Shown: piece by piece, positions 26,453 to 33,917 of the stretch
How the letters are laid out: each line of letters opens with the position of its first letter
Numbering within the stretch: position 1 is the stretch's first letter
From: Bacillus pseudomycoides
Lineage (GTDB): Bacteria > Bacillota > Bacilli > Bacillales > Bacillaceae_G
Assembly (NCBI RefSeq): GCF_022811845.1
Contig: NZ_CP064266.1
Span: 3,472,001-3,536,000 of the forward strand
Reading direction: 5' to 3'
Length of the DNA stretch: 64,000 bases
Made by a program: the position numbers and the translations under genes
The notes under the pieces: generated by a model
What the model was told of the DNA's origin: nothing
The model's database searches: none
The model's input: only the letters and a program-made list of their open reading frames with translations

Positions 26453-26486
26453 AAAAGCCATGGATTTGATAGAATCCATGGCTTTT
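26453..26486. terminator. Perfect 14-bp hairpin
   Basis: AAAAGCCATGGATT, loop TGATAG, then the exact complement ending in TTTT. It probably terminates transcription coming from the IS remnant side. Confidence 0.65.
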
Positions 26487-26587
26487 CCGATTACTGATAA
26501 GTGGTGTTATGTTAACTTATGTAAATATATTATAGTATTTATATAACATAATGTATTATAGTTATATAAATACACAGGGATGTGGAA

Positions 26588-27389
26588 ATGAAAAACTACT
26601 ATTGAATATGAAGATATAGGAAAAGGAAAACCAATTTTAATGATACATGGCTATACACCTGATCATCGATTAATGAGTGGTTGTATGGAACCTATATTTA
26701 CTAAGAGGGATGGATGGCGACGTATTTATATTGATTTACCTGGAATGGGAGTAACAAAAAACTATGACGAAATAAGTTGCTCTGATGCAATGTTGAATGC
26801 TGTTTTAGATTTTATTCAAGAAGTTCTCCCTGATCAAGAATACATAATTGCTGGTGAATCTTACGGCGGCTATATAGCTAGAGGACTTATCGAAAAACAA
26901 AAAGAACGAATACTCGGAGCTGCATTTATATGTCCTGTTATTATTCCTCTGAGCGAAAATAGAGCAGTTGAGAAACATAGAATCTTGAAAACAGATGATA
27001 AATTTATTGAAAGTTTATCGAAAGAGGAATTAGAACATTTCAAAAGTAATCAAGTTGTACTTGATGAGTATAATTGGTTGCGATACAAAAATGAAATTGT
27101 TGCAGGGTGTAAAATTGCAGACGAAAATTTTTAAAATAGAGTTAGGAATAAATATGAGTTTTCATTTAAAGTCGATCAGTCTAATTTTGATAAACCAAGT
27201 GTATTTCTTTTAGGAAGACAAGACTCTTCTGTTGGCTATAAAGATGCATTTAACATTTTACATAAATATCCGAGAGGAACATTTGCCGTATTGGATACGG
27301 CTGGTCATAATTTACAAATAGAGCAACCACAACTTTTTAACACTCTAGTAAATGAATGGTTGGACAGAATTGAAGAATTTTATAATTAA
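26588..27389 (+). pseudogene. Alpha/beta-hydrolase with two inactivating lesions
   Basis: The gene reads as a hydrolase of about 266 residues: GKPILMIHGYTPDHR (oxyanion-hole HG), the nucleophile elbow AGESYGGYIARG, the acid region VFLLGRQDSSVGY and the catalytic His in DTAGHNLQIE. An extra A in the five-A run at 26591-26595 breaks the N-terminus (ATG at 26588). An in-frame TAA at 27132-27134 separates the C-terminal third, which continues in frame to 27389. The central piece (26640-27134) is the longest intact frame. Confidence 0.8.
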
Positions 27390-27480
27390 TATTCTTTTAT
27401 TTTAAAAGCTTTTTCATTTAGTTCTTGATAATAAAGGAAAGTATTCATTTAATCCAATTTCTTATTTATATTAGAGGTCT

Positions 27481-27619
27481 CGCCCCATCGCCATCAAGTT
27501 AAGAAATTAATTGTTCCCCAAAAACGAAAAAAGTGAGCCGAATCCTCATAAATAACTGTAAAAAGGTAAAATTTTCGTTATGGGGGGTGTCTCAAAATAT
27601 TAGCTTGATGGCAATGGCG
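27481..27619. repeat. IS231-like terminal sequences enclosing a short element
   Basis: The left side reads CCATCGCCATCAAGTTAAGA at 27485-27504. The right side, at 27591-27619, reads as its approximate complement (CTTGATGGCAATGGCG). This resembles the 20-bp terminal repeats of IS231/IS4-family elements. About 94 bases of the right side (27526-27619) recur at 33261-33355, and the extreme end recurs at 31381-31426. No transposase is left, so this is a deletion derivative or MITE. Confidence 0.55.
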
Positions 27620-27626
27620 TACCGCC

Positions 27627-27879
27627 CACATTTTAATGAAAATATACGCTAAGCAAAATTCGGCATGAAAAAGCGTTGATTTTACTAATCTAAGAAAATC
27701 ACCTAATCTCAAAAACGTCGGTAGGTATTTGAGACAAATGCACTTCAACGTAAAAAACGTAAAATAAGCTAAAAATAGCTTAAATGGTGTCTCAAAACTT
27801 ATCTTTAAATTAAAATCCCAATTGAAATCATGCTATTGGTTTTTGAAAATCTCTTAGCGTATAAACACATTAAAATGTG
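27627..27879. mobile_element. MITE-like 253-bp element with 27-bp inverted termini
   Basis: CACATTTTAATG-4N-TATACGCTAAG at 27627-27653 is matched by its reverse complement at 27853-27879 (23 of 27 positions). It contains no coding frame but an internal dyad TCTCAAA...TTTGAGA near 27706-27733. The right end stops 4 bases short of the stop codon of the DUF4145 gene. Confidence 0.6.
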
Positions 27880-27883
27880 CGTG

Positions 27884-28588
27884 CTATCCCTTGGAAAATT
27901 TCTGTTCAATCTTATCATGTACTGATTCGATTTTTTCAGGCAACACAAATAAATATTCGATAAGGACTTCTGATAATTCTGTTAATAAAGTTACTGTTTC
28001 ATCATCAATTTCCTGTTGCAATTCAAGCATCCCATAAAGAGGACTGTCGGGATGAACGAGGTGGCCAACATCTTGAATCGGTTTAGTTAAATCGATATAT
28101 TCTGGCAATTGCTCAAATTGCTGGGAAAGAGACTTCCCATTACTTTGCTCTCCAAGAAAATGTTTGAGGACACTTTCAAGAACTCGTTTTGACAGTACTG
28201 CAGCAGCAGAATTATCTTTTGACTGACTGACATTTAAAGTAGAGCGATATGCCCTGACAAGGTCTATAGGGATATGTTTATTGCGTTCGAGCTGATCCAA
28301 AGGATTTCTTAAATCCGAAGGACTATAAATATAAACCTCTACTTCTACTTCTTCATTTATTCGATTCGGATAATCATTAAACATAATCACAAATTCTGAT
28401 GGCTTTTGACATTCAAAACAAAGCCCTTCTGCGAATAATCCCCTTTTTGTAACTTGGTAAAAATTCGTTTTTAACGTAAATTCACTTGATTTATCGCATT
28501 TAGGACACTGACTTTTGACATTTTTCGGTACCTTTAAATACCCATACTGGGTATGAGATAAAATGGCCCCTGGCAATATTTTTCTCAT
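27884..28588 (-). CDS. DUF4145-domain protein with zinc ribbon
   Basis: A 234-residue protein. Residues 28-58 hold a zinc-ribbon-like set of Cys pairs (CPKC at about 28 and CFEC at about 57). The C-terminal half has the DUF4145 pattern AAVLSKRVLESVLKHFLGE and VGHLVHPDSPLYG. The family is often found next to restriction or defence genes, but the function is unknown. AGGAGG sits 5 bases before the ATG. A MITE-like element abuts its 3' end. Confidence 0.75.
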   Translation of the reverse strand: MRKILPGAILSHTQYGYLKVPKNVKSQCPKCDKSSEFTLKTNFYQVTKRGLFAEGLCFECQKPSEFVIMFNDYPNRINEEVEVEVYIYSPSDLRNPLDQLERNKHIPIDLVRAYRSTLNVSQSKDNSAAAVLSKRVLESVLKHFLGEQSNGKSLSQQFEQLPEYIDLTKPIQDVGHLVHPDSPLYGMLELQQEIDDETVTLLTELSEVLIEYLFVLPEKIESVHDKIEQKFSKG

Positions 28589-29080
28589 TTAAACCTCCTA
28601 AAAACTAAACCCTAATACGTAACTTATATAAATATTTCTGGTAACTATTCAGTCACCTCATGAAGATATAAGATAGTTGGGGGAAATTACTAAAAAATAT
28701 GTTTATCTGTTTTATCACAAGATGTAGTGGTATCACACATGTTTGTGTTGTAGCAAAAAAATAGACCGACTTTTCGCCTATGAACCTCCTAAATTAAAGG
28801 TATAGCTGAGTAGTTATTATTCCTGTGTAATTGATAATACAAATTTTTAAAGTTATACAAAAAGTATAACTTTAAAAATCATAATTACAATCTGAAATAT
28901 ATGGAAATTATGTTTTTGTTAGTAGAGTGTCACCGTAAATGCCCACATTTTAACAAACCTATAAGGGCCACTTGTTATCTTAGTTAACAGAACTAGAATT
29001 CCGTTAACTTTTTTAGATGAATTTGACAAGGTTTGTTTACAGAACACTTGTAAACAGTGATGAAAATAAGTTTACGGAAC
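28589..29080. other. Non-coding stretch with dyads
   Basis: No gene is seen. A perfect 16-bp inverted repeat (ATTTTTAAAGTTATAC at 28843-28858 with 28864-28879) is present. Around 28985-29080 there are several short dyads built on GTTAAC and GTTTACAGAAC/GTAAAC, possibly an ancient recombination or regulator site. Confidence 0.4.
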
Positions 29081-29267
29081 ATGGTGTTATTTATATCGTG
29101 CCATTGACAAAGATGGGCAAACGCTTGATATTCAACTGCGTAAAAAGAGAGATACACAAGCGGCATATGCTTTTATGAAAAGACTGGTTCGAATTTATTA
29201 ACGGTTTCATAAAATTTGACCACAATCTTCCCATGTCCCTATGTGTAAAAAACTTTGCAACAGAACC
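29081..29267 (+). mobile_element. IS6-family (IS240-like) element, 3' remnant
   Basis: The translation reads WCYLYRAIDKDGQTLDIQL, then RKKRDTQAAYAFMKRLVRIY, the part of the IS6 transposase that starts where the 5' remnant at 26.3 kb ends. The right terminal repeat AACTTTGCAACAGAACC ends exactly at 29267. The first about 35 bases overlap in sequence with the 5' remnant, so the two are separate copies or products of one rearrangement. Confidence 0.85.
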
Positions 29268-30116
29268 GATGAAAATACAGGATTTGCAGCATATGCTTTT
29301 GAAGATAATATAACAGGAGAAATTGTAATAACATATGTAGGAACAGAAGATGGAACGGATGCAGTAACAGACGGTGAATATGATAACGAAAACTAGACCG
29401 ATTCTTTGATAGAATTGGTCCTTTTTTATCTCGCTATTCGCGGACAGTAAGACTTTCGCCTCAAAATGTAGTGAAAGCAAAGAAGTTAGTTGGGGAAATT
29501 GCTTTATTATTCCTTCAGTAAGTGCATCCGCCATTTCTAAAGCTTCCTTCTCAATTTTGTCATACAATTGAACACCTGCTTGATAATCTTTACTTAGAAT
29601 GGCTACTGCTTCAGATTTAGTCAATGCTAGGTGTTCATAAAACATTTTCCTAAATTCTTCTTTGGGTATATACGGATTTATACTACTTAAAAATTCAACA
29701 ATGTCGTCTGCATTAGCGTACCATTTTTTCTCTGCAATTGATGCGGCGTTTTGATTACCAGCTTTTGCTGCTTTGACAAGATCGGCAGCAATCACTAAGT
29801 GATCTTGTATCAAATTACTGTATTTTTTTGCTGCATTGTCACCGTAGAAAGGTTTAAGAGAATTCCCCATATCTGGAGCATTTTGAAGGAGACGTGTAAT
29901 GGCGAAGTTAACATCAGGTAAATTAAAAATAATGCTAATGATAGCCATTCTTGTCCAAGCAACATGTTGTTCCCATAGTAAACGCATATAACTTTTTAAA
30001 TCAACTTCATTTTTACTGACACGGTAATTCCGTACGGGTGAAAATGTAGCTGTTGAATTCCAATCTAAATAAGGGATATCGTGTGTGAAATAATAGGATT
30101 GCCAATAAGGGTACAT
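29091..30116 (-). CDS. Conserved B. cereus-type protein with an accidental antisense C-terminal extension
   Basis: A 341-codon frame. Residues 1 to about 208 form a coherent, mainly helical protein (TFSPVRNYRVSKNEVDL, LLWEQHVAWTRMAI, FYEHLALTKSEAVAIL). I know this pattern from B. cereus-group proteins that are often labelled acetylglutamate kinase without support. From about residue 209 the frame reads through into sequence antisense to the lipase-like fragment and the IS6 remnant (Cys/Phe/Ile-rich nonsense), ending at 29091. The native 3' end was probably lost in the rearrangement. The start ATG is at 30116, with AAAGGAG upstream. Confidence 0.65.
   Translation of the reverse strand: MYPYWQSYYFTHDIPYLDWNSTATFSPVRNYRVSKNEVDLKSYMRLLWEQHVAWTRMAIISIIFNLPDVNFAITRLLQNAPDMGNSLKPFYGDNAAKKYSNLIQDHLVIAADLVKAAKAGNQNAASIAEKKWYANADDIVEFLSSINPYIPKEEFRKMFYEHLALTKSEAVAILSKDYQAGVQLYDKIEKEALEMADALTEGIIKQFPQLTSLLSLHFEAKVLLSANSEIKKDQFYQRIGLVFVIIFTVCYCIRSIFCSYICYYNFSCYIIFKSICCKSCIFIGSVAKFFTHRDMGRLWSNFMKPLINSNQSFHKSICRLCISLFTQLNIKRLPIFVNGTI
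29268..29396 (+). pseudogene. Fragment of a lipase-like secreted protein cut by the IS end
   Basis: The frame opens exactly at the IS boundary and reads DENTGFAAYAFEDNITGEIV, then ITYVGTEDGTDAVTD, ending at a TAG. The GFAAYAF...GEIVITYVGT pattern resembles the start of class-3 lipase/Mbeg1-like proteins. Only 42 residues survive. The original gene start was lost to the left. Confidence 0.5.
29396..29428 (+). terminator. Terminator
   Basis: GACCGATTCT pairs with AGAATTGGTC (one wobble), loop TTGAT, then six T residues. Confidence 0.8.
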
Positions 30117-30226
30117 AATGAATACACTCCTTTTTTGAACACATATATATCACGGTATGAGAACATCTATTATTATGTGCTCATGTCCAAAGTATTTTTT
30201 TCATACGTTGAGGGGGAATTTTTAAG

Positions 30227-30393
30227 TTTTATATTCAAATTTTGAATATAAAATGAAGTTTGACTCAGATGAAAATCATCAATTGAGAGTCAGTACTTTT
30301 TTTGTTTTAACCAATATTTTCTTAAAAAAGACTTCTAACAGAACCAACGTTCTGTTATTGGGAGTGATTACCTTGTATGATTACTCTTTTTTT
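30227..30393 (+). promoter_or_regulatory. Cluster of dyads and a terminator upstream of the YolD-like gene
   Basis: TTTTATATTCAAA (30227-30239) with its exact complement 30241-30253 is a 13-bp palindrome suited to a repressor. TAACAGAAC/GTTCTGTTA lies at 30336-30357. GAGTGAT/ATTACTC (30362-30368 with 30380-30386, one wobble) plus seven T residues is a terminator. The rest of 30117-30428 holds nothing else I can name. Confidence 0.5.
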
Positions 30394-30428
30394 ACCTACC
30401 GAATTATTTTATTAGGGGGACATAAATC

Positions 30429-30497
30429 ATGAATAACGCAAACATGTCAAAAGGAAGAGGGATGGTAAAGTGGACACCTTTTGTTATCAAGACCTAA
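30429..30497 (+). pseudogene. N-terminal piece of an interrupted YolD-like gene
   Basis: ATG with GGGGG upstream. It reads MNNANMSKGRGMVKWTPF, the conserved start of YolD-like proteins, and then leaves the family at the CCTTTTG core (30477-30483) because of the Tn554-type insertion. The rest of the gene is at 37373-37659. YolD proteins are often paired with the UvrX Y-family polymerase. Confidence 0.85.
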
Positions 30498-30519
30498 ATC
30501 TTAAAAAGTCTTAAAAAAT

Positions 30520-30563
30520 AAAGGGTGATACATATTAGTCATGTATAATATGTATCACCCTTT
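30520..30563. terminator. Strong hairpin near the transposon end
   Basis: An 18-bp perfect stem (AAAGGGTGATACATATTA and its complement) with an 8-base loop, then TTTTAA. It lies 37 bases inside the element end and would block transcription from the host gene into the cargo, or serve as a terminal structure. Confidence 0.75.
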
Positions 30564-30734
30564 TAATTATTGTTCCACAATCGCGCTCTTTTATAGAATA
30601 ACTGAGTAGCTTCTATTAGCTGAGTCCGTAGGGACTACAGGGATACCTAATCAAATAGAAACCTTAGTTATTAACCGTATTAAAAATAGTTTCATAAGAT
30701 ACTTTGTGACAAATAACTAAAAGGTGTGATTCAA

Positions 30735-31247
30735 ATGATTAAGGAAGAAGTTCAAAAGCTGCTTAATAATTTAATTCAACTCGAAAATTTATCGTCTTCC
30801 ATCTATTTAGCCATGTCTGCCGATGCGAATCGTAAAAACTATACTGGTATGGCACATTGGTTAAAGCTTCAGTCGGACGAAGAGCGAACACATATGTTAA
30901 AGCTTATTGATTACTTAGCAGGAAAAGATGGAATCGTACAAATACTTGCAATACCAGCACAACCTACAGATTTTGGTACACCACTAGAAACTTTTGAGAA
31001 GGCGTTAGAACATGAACGATTTGTAACAAACGCATACCGGCGAGCTTATGATTATATTACTCAAGTAGATTCTCAAACCCTGATTATTATTCTAGATTTT
31101 TTAAGGGAACAAATTGAAGAGGAAAATCAAACCTTAACCATTGTAGAACGGTTAAAAATAGCAACGGATAATCCAGCTGCTTTATTGTTATTAGATCAAG
31201 AGTTGGGGCAAAGGAAGAACGGTGGAGCAGTAGAAGCAAACGGATAA
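30735..31247 (+). CDS. Ferritin-like iron-storage protein
   Basis: A 170-residue four-helix protein. Diiron-type residues appear in the usual places: Glu in LIQLENLSSSIYLAM (helix A), SDEERTHMLKLIDYL (E..H, helix B), EKALEHERFVTNAYRRAYDY (helix C) and FLREQIEEENQTL (helix D). It most resembles bacterial non-haem ferritin (FtnA type) rather than Dps. The ATG at 30735 has AAGGTG 8-9 bases upstream. It is cargo of the Tn554-type element, next to and convergent with the multicopper oxidase. Confidence 0.8.
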   Translation: MIKEEVQKLLNNLIQLENLSSSIYLAMSADANRKNYTGMAHWLKLQSDEERTHMLKLIDYLAGKDGIVQILAIPAQPTDFGTPLETFEKALEHERFVTNAYRRAYDYITQVDSQTLIIILDFLREQIEEENQTLTIVERLKIATDNPAALLLLDQELGQRKNGGAVEANG

Positions 31248-31332
31248 AAAGCAAATATTTCTTTTGAACATTGGAAATGACTCAAACTTCATGCGTAAAT
31301 ATAGCATGCACCTTGAACAGAAGAAGTCAAAA

Positions 31333-31375
31333 AAACGCTATTCTTCCTGTATATTTCTACAGAGAGAATAACGTT
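31333..31375. terminator. Two-tier hairpin between the convergent cargo genes
   Basis: An outer AACG-c-TATTCT/AGAATA-a-CGTT stem and an inner CTGTA/TACAG stem form one extended hairpin, in the gap between the ferritin and oxidase genes. Confidence 0.55.
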
Positions 31376-31380
31376 CTTTC

Positions 31381-31426
31381 GTTTTGGGGATATTTTGAAA
31401 TCTTAACTTAATGGGCATGGCTATCC
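31381..31426. repeat. Solo IS231-like end, left of cotA-like gene
   Basis: TTGGGGATATTTTGAAATC, then TTAACTTAATGGGCATGG. Its complement contains CATGCCCATTAAGTTAAGA, close to the IS231 terminal repeat. The same sequence class occurs in the same orientation at 33311-33360 and 27580-27619. Confidence 0.5.
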
Positions 31427-31464
31427 CTTATAGACAAAATAAAAAAGAAAAGCTTGTGTTGTGA

Positions 31465-33120
31465 TCAATCATCGTCGTCATTATCACAGTTGAAACACTG
31501 AGCGAACGAATCATCTGGACATTCTCCAGGGATCGGTTCACACGGGTTAAAGTTTTGATTATCGAGAACTTCGTATGGTCTCATCATATCATGGTCTTCG
31601 TGTTCAAGGATGTGGCAGTGCCACGGGTAGATTCCTATAAATGGCCCAAAACGCGCAATGATACGGGTGACCTCCCCAGGATTGGCACGAACGGTATCTT
31701 TCCAACCCATCTCGCTTGGATCGGGTGGTTGTGGCGGTCCAACTATAAGATCAGGACCATTTGGATCACCAGTAAACGTAGCACGATTCAAAATTTGAAA
31801 AGTAACAAGGTGCAAGTGAATCGGGTGAGTGTCAGGTGTAGTATTGTAAAGCTCCCAAATCTCTATCGTCCCATTATATGGGGTTTCTGTAAGGGGTAAT
31901 TGATGCCAATCTAGGTTATTTAATAAAAGTTTTAAACGCCCAAATTCATCAGTAGTTTCAACTAAGAGATTTTTTCGTACGATTACAGCATCATTAGGAT
32001 CCAAGTGTTCTAAGCAGCTTAACTTTTTTGGGATTTTACTGTTGTCAGGTTTGTGCAATTTTCGTTTGACACAAAATTCCATAATTTGCGTAAGGTCTGA
32101 AGAAGGGGGGGCACCGTTAGGGAATGGAGCTGGTGCGTCATTTGTTAAGATAATATTTTGACCTTTATGGTTTGAAAAATCGATAATAACATCGACACGT
32201 TCAGCTGGTGCAAGGATGATTTCGGATACGATGATTGGTGTTTCCAAAAGTCCTCCTTCTGTGCCAATTTGGACAAAATTTTGTCCAGAACTCAACTTTA
32301 TACGATAAAAACGAGCGTTAGAGCCATTAAGGATGCGGAACCGGTATTTCCGTGGCTCGACTGCAAGATAAGGCCATACTTTTCCATTGACTAGGATGGT
32401 GTTTCCAAAAAATTCTGGTACAACTGATGGATTTGGTAATGTTGGATCTATTGGTGGGGGTGGTTGTAGCGCTGGAGGTGGCTCATGTCCTGGCTGAGTT
32501 GGATAGAACAGTTCACCATTAGGATAAAATGAACGATCTTGTATGACTAGTGGAATTTCAAACTTTCCATTTGGTAAGTTCAATTCTTCCTCTTTCTTAT
32601 CTCGAAGGAGATAAAACCCTGCAAGTCCTGCATAAACGTTCAAACGAGTGATCCCAAGAGCATGGTCATGATACCACAGAGTCGCAGGTCGTTGACAGTT
32701 TGGATAATAGTAAACTTCATGCACGAATTTCGGGCCAACATTTTCAAAGTTTCGTGTAAACCATGCTTCTGGATATCCGTCACTTTCCGGTCTAACCCGA
32801 CCTTCATGCAAATGTACAACTGTCCTAACAGAAGGTTTGTCTGGTTCTGCTCCATGAATAGTTCGATCTACGGGTAGCAGATGTTCAAAAGGTAATTCAT
32901 TTTTCCATTTGACTAAAATAGGGTGATTTCTTCGTGCTTCGAATGTAGGACCAGGGTACATACCGTTGTAACCCCAAACGGTAGTTGGCGGCAAATCACG
33001 ATGTAACTTCTGTTCGACTTGCTTCATAGTTACCTCATAGAACGGAATGTTATCACGCCTATCTTTCGCTTTTAAGACAGGTGGAATAGGTAATGCATCT
33101 ACAAACTTCTCTAAAGACAT
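31465..33120 (-). CDS. CotA-type multicopper oxidase (laccase/bilirubin oxidase family)
   Basis: A 551-residue protein with the four copper-binding motifs: VVHLHEGRV, LWYHDHALGITR, THPIHLHLV and YPWHCHILEHEDHDMM (with the axial Met of the type 1 site). There is no signal peptide, as in the spore-coat laccase CotA. It is about 40 residues longer than B. subtilis CotA, partly from a Pro-rich insert (ALQPPPPIDPTLP) and an acidic Cys-containing tail (CFNCDNDDDD). It should oxidise phenolics, bilirubin, Mn(II) or Cu(I). AGGAGG is spaced correctly before the ATG. Cargo of the Tn554-type element. Confidence 0.9.
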   Translation of the reverse strand: MSLEKFVDALPIPPVLKAKDRRDNIPFYEVTMKQVEQKLHRDLPPTTVWGYNGMYPGPTFEARRNHPILVKWKNELPFEHLLPVDRTIHGAEPDKPSVRTVVHLHEGRVRPESDGYPEAWFTRNFENVGPKFVHEVYYYPNCQRPATLWYHDHALGITRLNVYAGLAGFYLLRDKKEEELNLPNGKFEIPLVIQDRSFYPNGELFYPTQPGHEPPPALQPPPPIDPTLPNPSVVPEFFGNTILVNGKVWPYLAVEPRKYRFRILNGSNARFYRIKLSSGQNFVQIGTEGGLLETPIIVSEIILAPAERVDVIIDFSNHKGQNIILTNDAPAPFPNGAPPSSDLTQIMEFCVKRKLHKPDNSKIPKKLSCLEHLDPNDAVIVRKNLLVETTDEFGRLKLLLNNLDWHQLPLTETPYNGTIEIWELYNTTPDTHPIHLHLVTFQILNRATFTGDPNGPDLIVGPPQPPDPSEMGWKDTVRANPGEVTRIIARFGPFIGIYPWHCHILEHEDHDMMRPYEVLDNQNFNPCEPIPGECPDDSFAQCFNCDNDDDD

Positions 33121-33260
33121 ATGTCTGCCTCCTTTTTAAATAATCAGAATATCGCTTCACCTTATATTTTTATACCTAATCATCTTATGTGAAAAGAAAT
33201 TTGAACAGAACTTACAATAAAAAAATGTAATGAATCGTTATTTATATAAAAATCTATAAT

Positions 33261-33360
33261 GAAAAAAGTGAACTTAATTCTCATAAATAAATGTAGAGAG
33301 AAAAAAATTTTGTTTTGGGTGCATTTCAAAATCTTAGCTTGATGGTGATGTGGAGATCCC
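33261..33360. repeat. IS231-like right-end copy, right of cotA-like gene
   Basis: About 94 bases similar to 27526-27619, including GAAAAAAGTG, CTCATAAATAA and ATCTTAGCTTGATGG. With the partial copy at 31381-31426 it brackets the oxidase gene in direct orientation. In the rest of 33121-33536 a short frame (33350-33436) reads EIPLIEMNGELVKTTIEELI and ends at TAA; it looks like the 3' end of a lost gene. Confidence 0.55.
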
Positions 33361-33536
33361 CCTAATAGAAATGAATGGCGAGTTAGTCAAAACTACGATT
33401 GAAGAACTCATTCCACTCAAATATACCCGAAATTAAAAGTATTGACTATTAAACACTTTATTCTCTCTATACACTACAACTATTTTTTAATAGTCTAAAA
33501 AATTTTTTAATGAAACAATTATATCTTGATATTTCC

Positions 33537-33917
33537 TTATATCTGTTTGTATACATCCGCGTATGCAAATTTTAATTGCTCACGCAATTCCTTATTTTCT
33601 TCTTCAACTTTCTTGATTCTTCTCTTCAACGATTCAATAATTACGTCTTTGTTTCTATCACTTGTCTCATGTTTTATCTGTTTCTTTGTAGACGTTTGTG
33701 CCTGTTGTTGTCGCAGGGATTCAATCCGTTCACGGAAGTTCTGGTTGTTATATAGTGTTGCTTTAGCAATACCAGCCTCATTTGCTACGCTATTAAAATT
33801 GATGTTCTGATTGGCTCGTACGAGCCTTTGGATCGCTTCATCAACTTTTTGAGAGGTGACTGCCTTTCTGGATGCATGAATTGCTTTTAGCTGTTCTATA
33901 CGATCATAACTAGCCAT
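33537..33917 (-). CDS. tnpC: Tn554-type transposition protein TnpC
   Basis: A 126-residue protein. The N-terminal half has a helix-turn-helix-like segment (INFNSVANEAGIAKATLYNN); the C-terminal half is a coiled coil (ESLKRRIKKVEEENKELREQL). Size and layout match TnpC of Tn554 (about 125 residues), which influences frequency and orientation of transposition. Its start overlaps the end of tnpB by 8 bases. Confidence 0.85.
   Translation of the reverse strand: MASYDRIEQLKAIHASRKAVTSQKVDEAIQRLVRANQNINFNSVANEAGIAKATLYNNQNFRERIESLRQQQAQTSTKKQIKHETSDRNKDVIIESLKRRIKKVEEENKELREQLKFAYADVYKQI

Noticed and set aside
27884..28588. DUF4145 gene, Mrr remnant and nearby pieces as a defence island
   Set aside because: Only one intact gene of unknown role and one dead nuclease lie within 7 kb; no methylase, ATPase or other partner is present.
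31555..31899. Plus-strand 114-codon frame inside the oxidase gene
   Set aside because: Antisense to conserved copper-binding coding sequence; no ribosome site.
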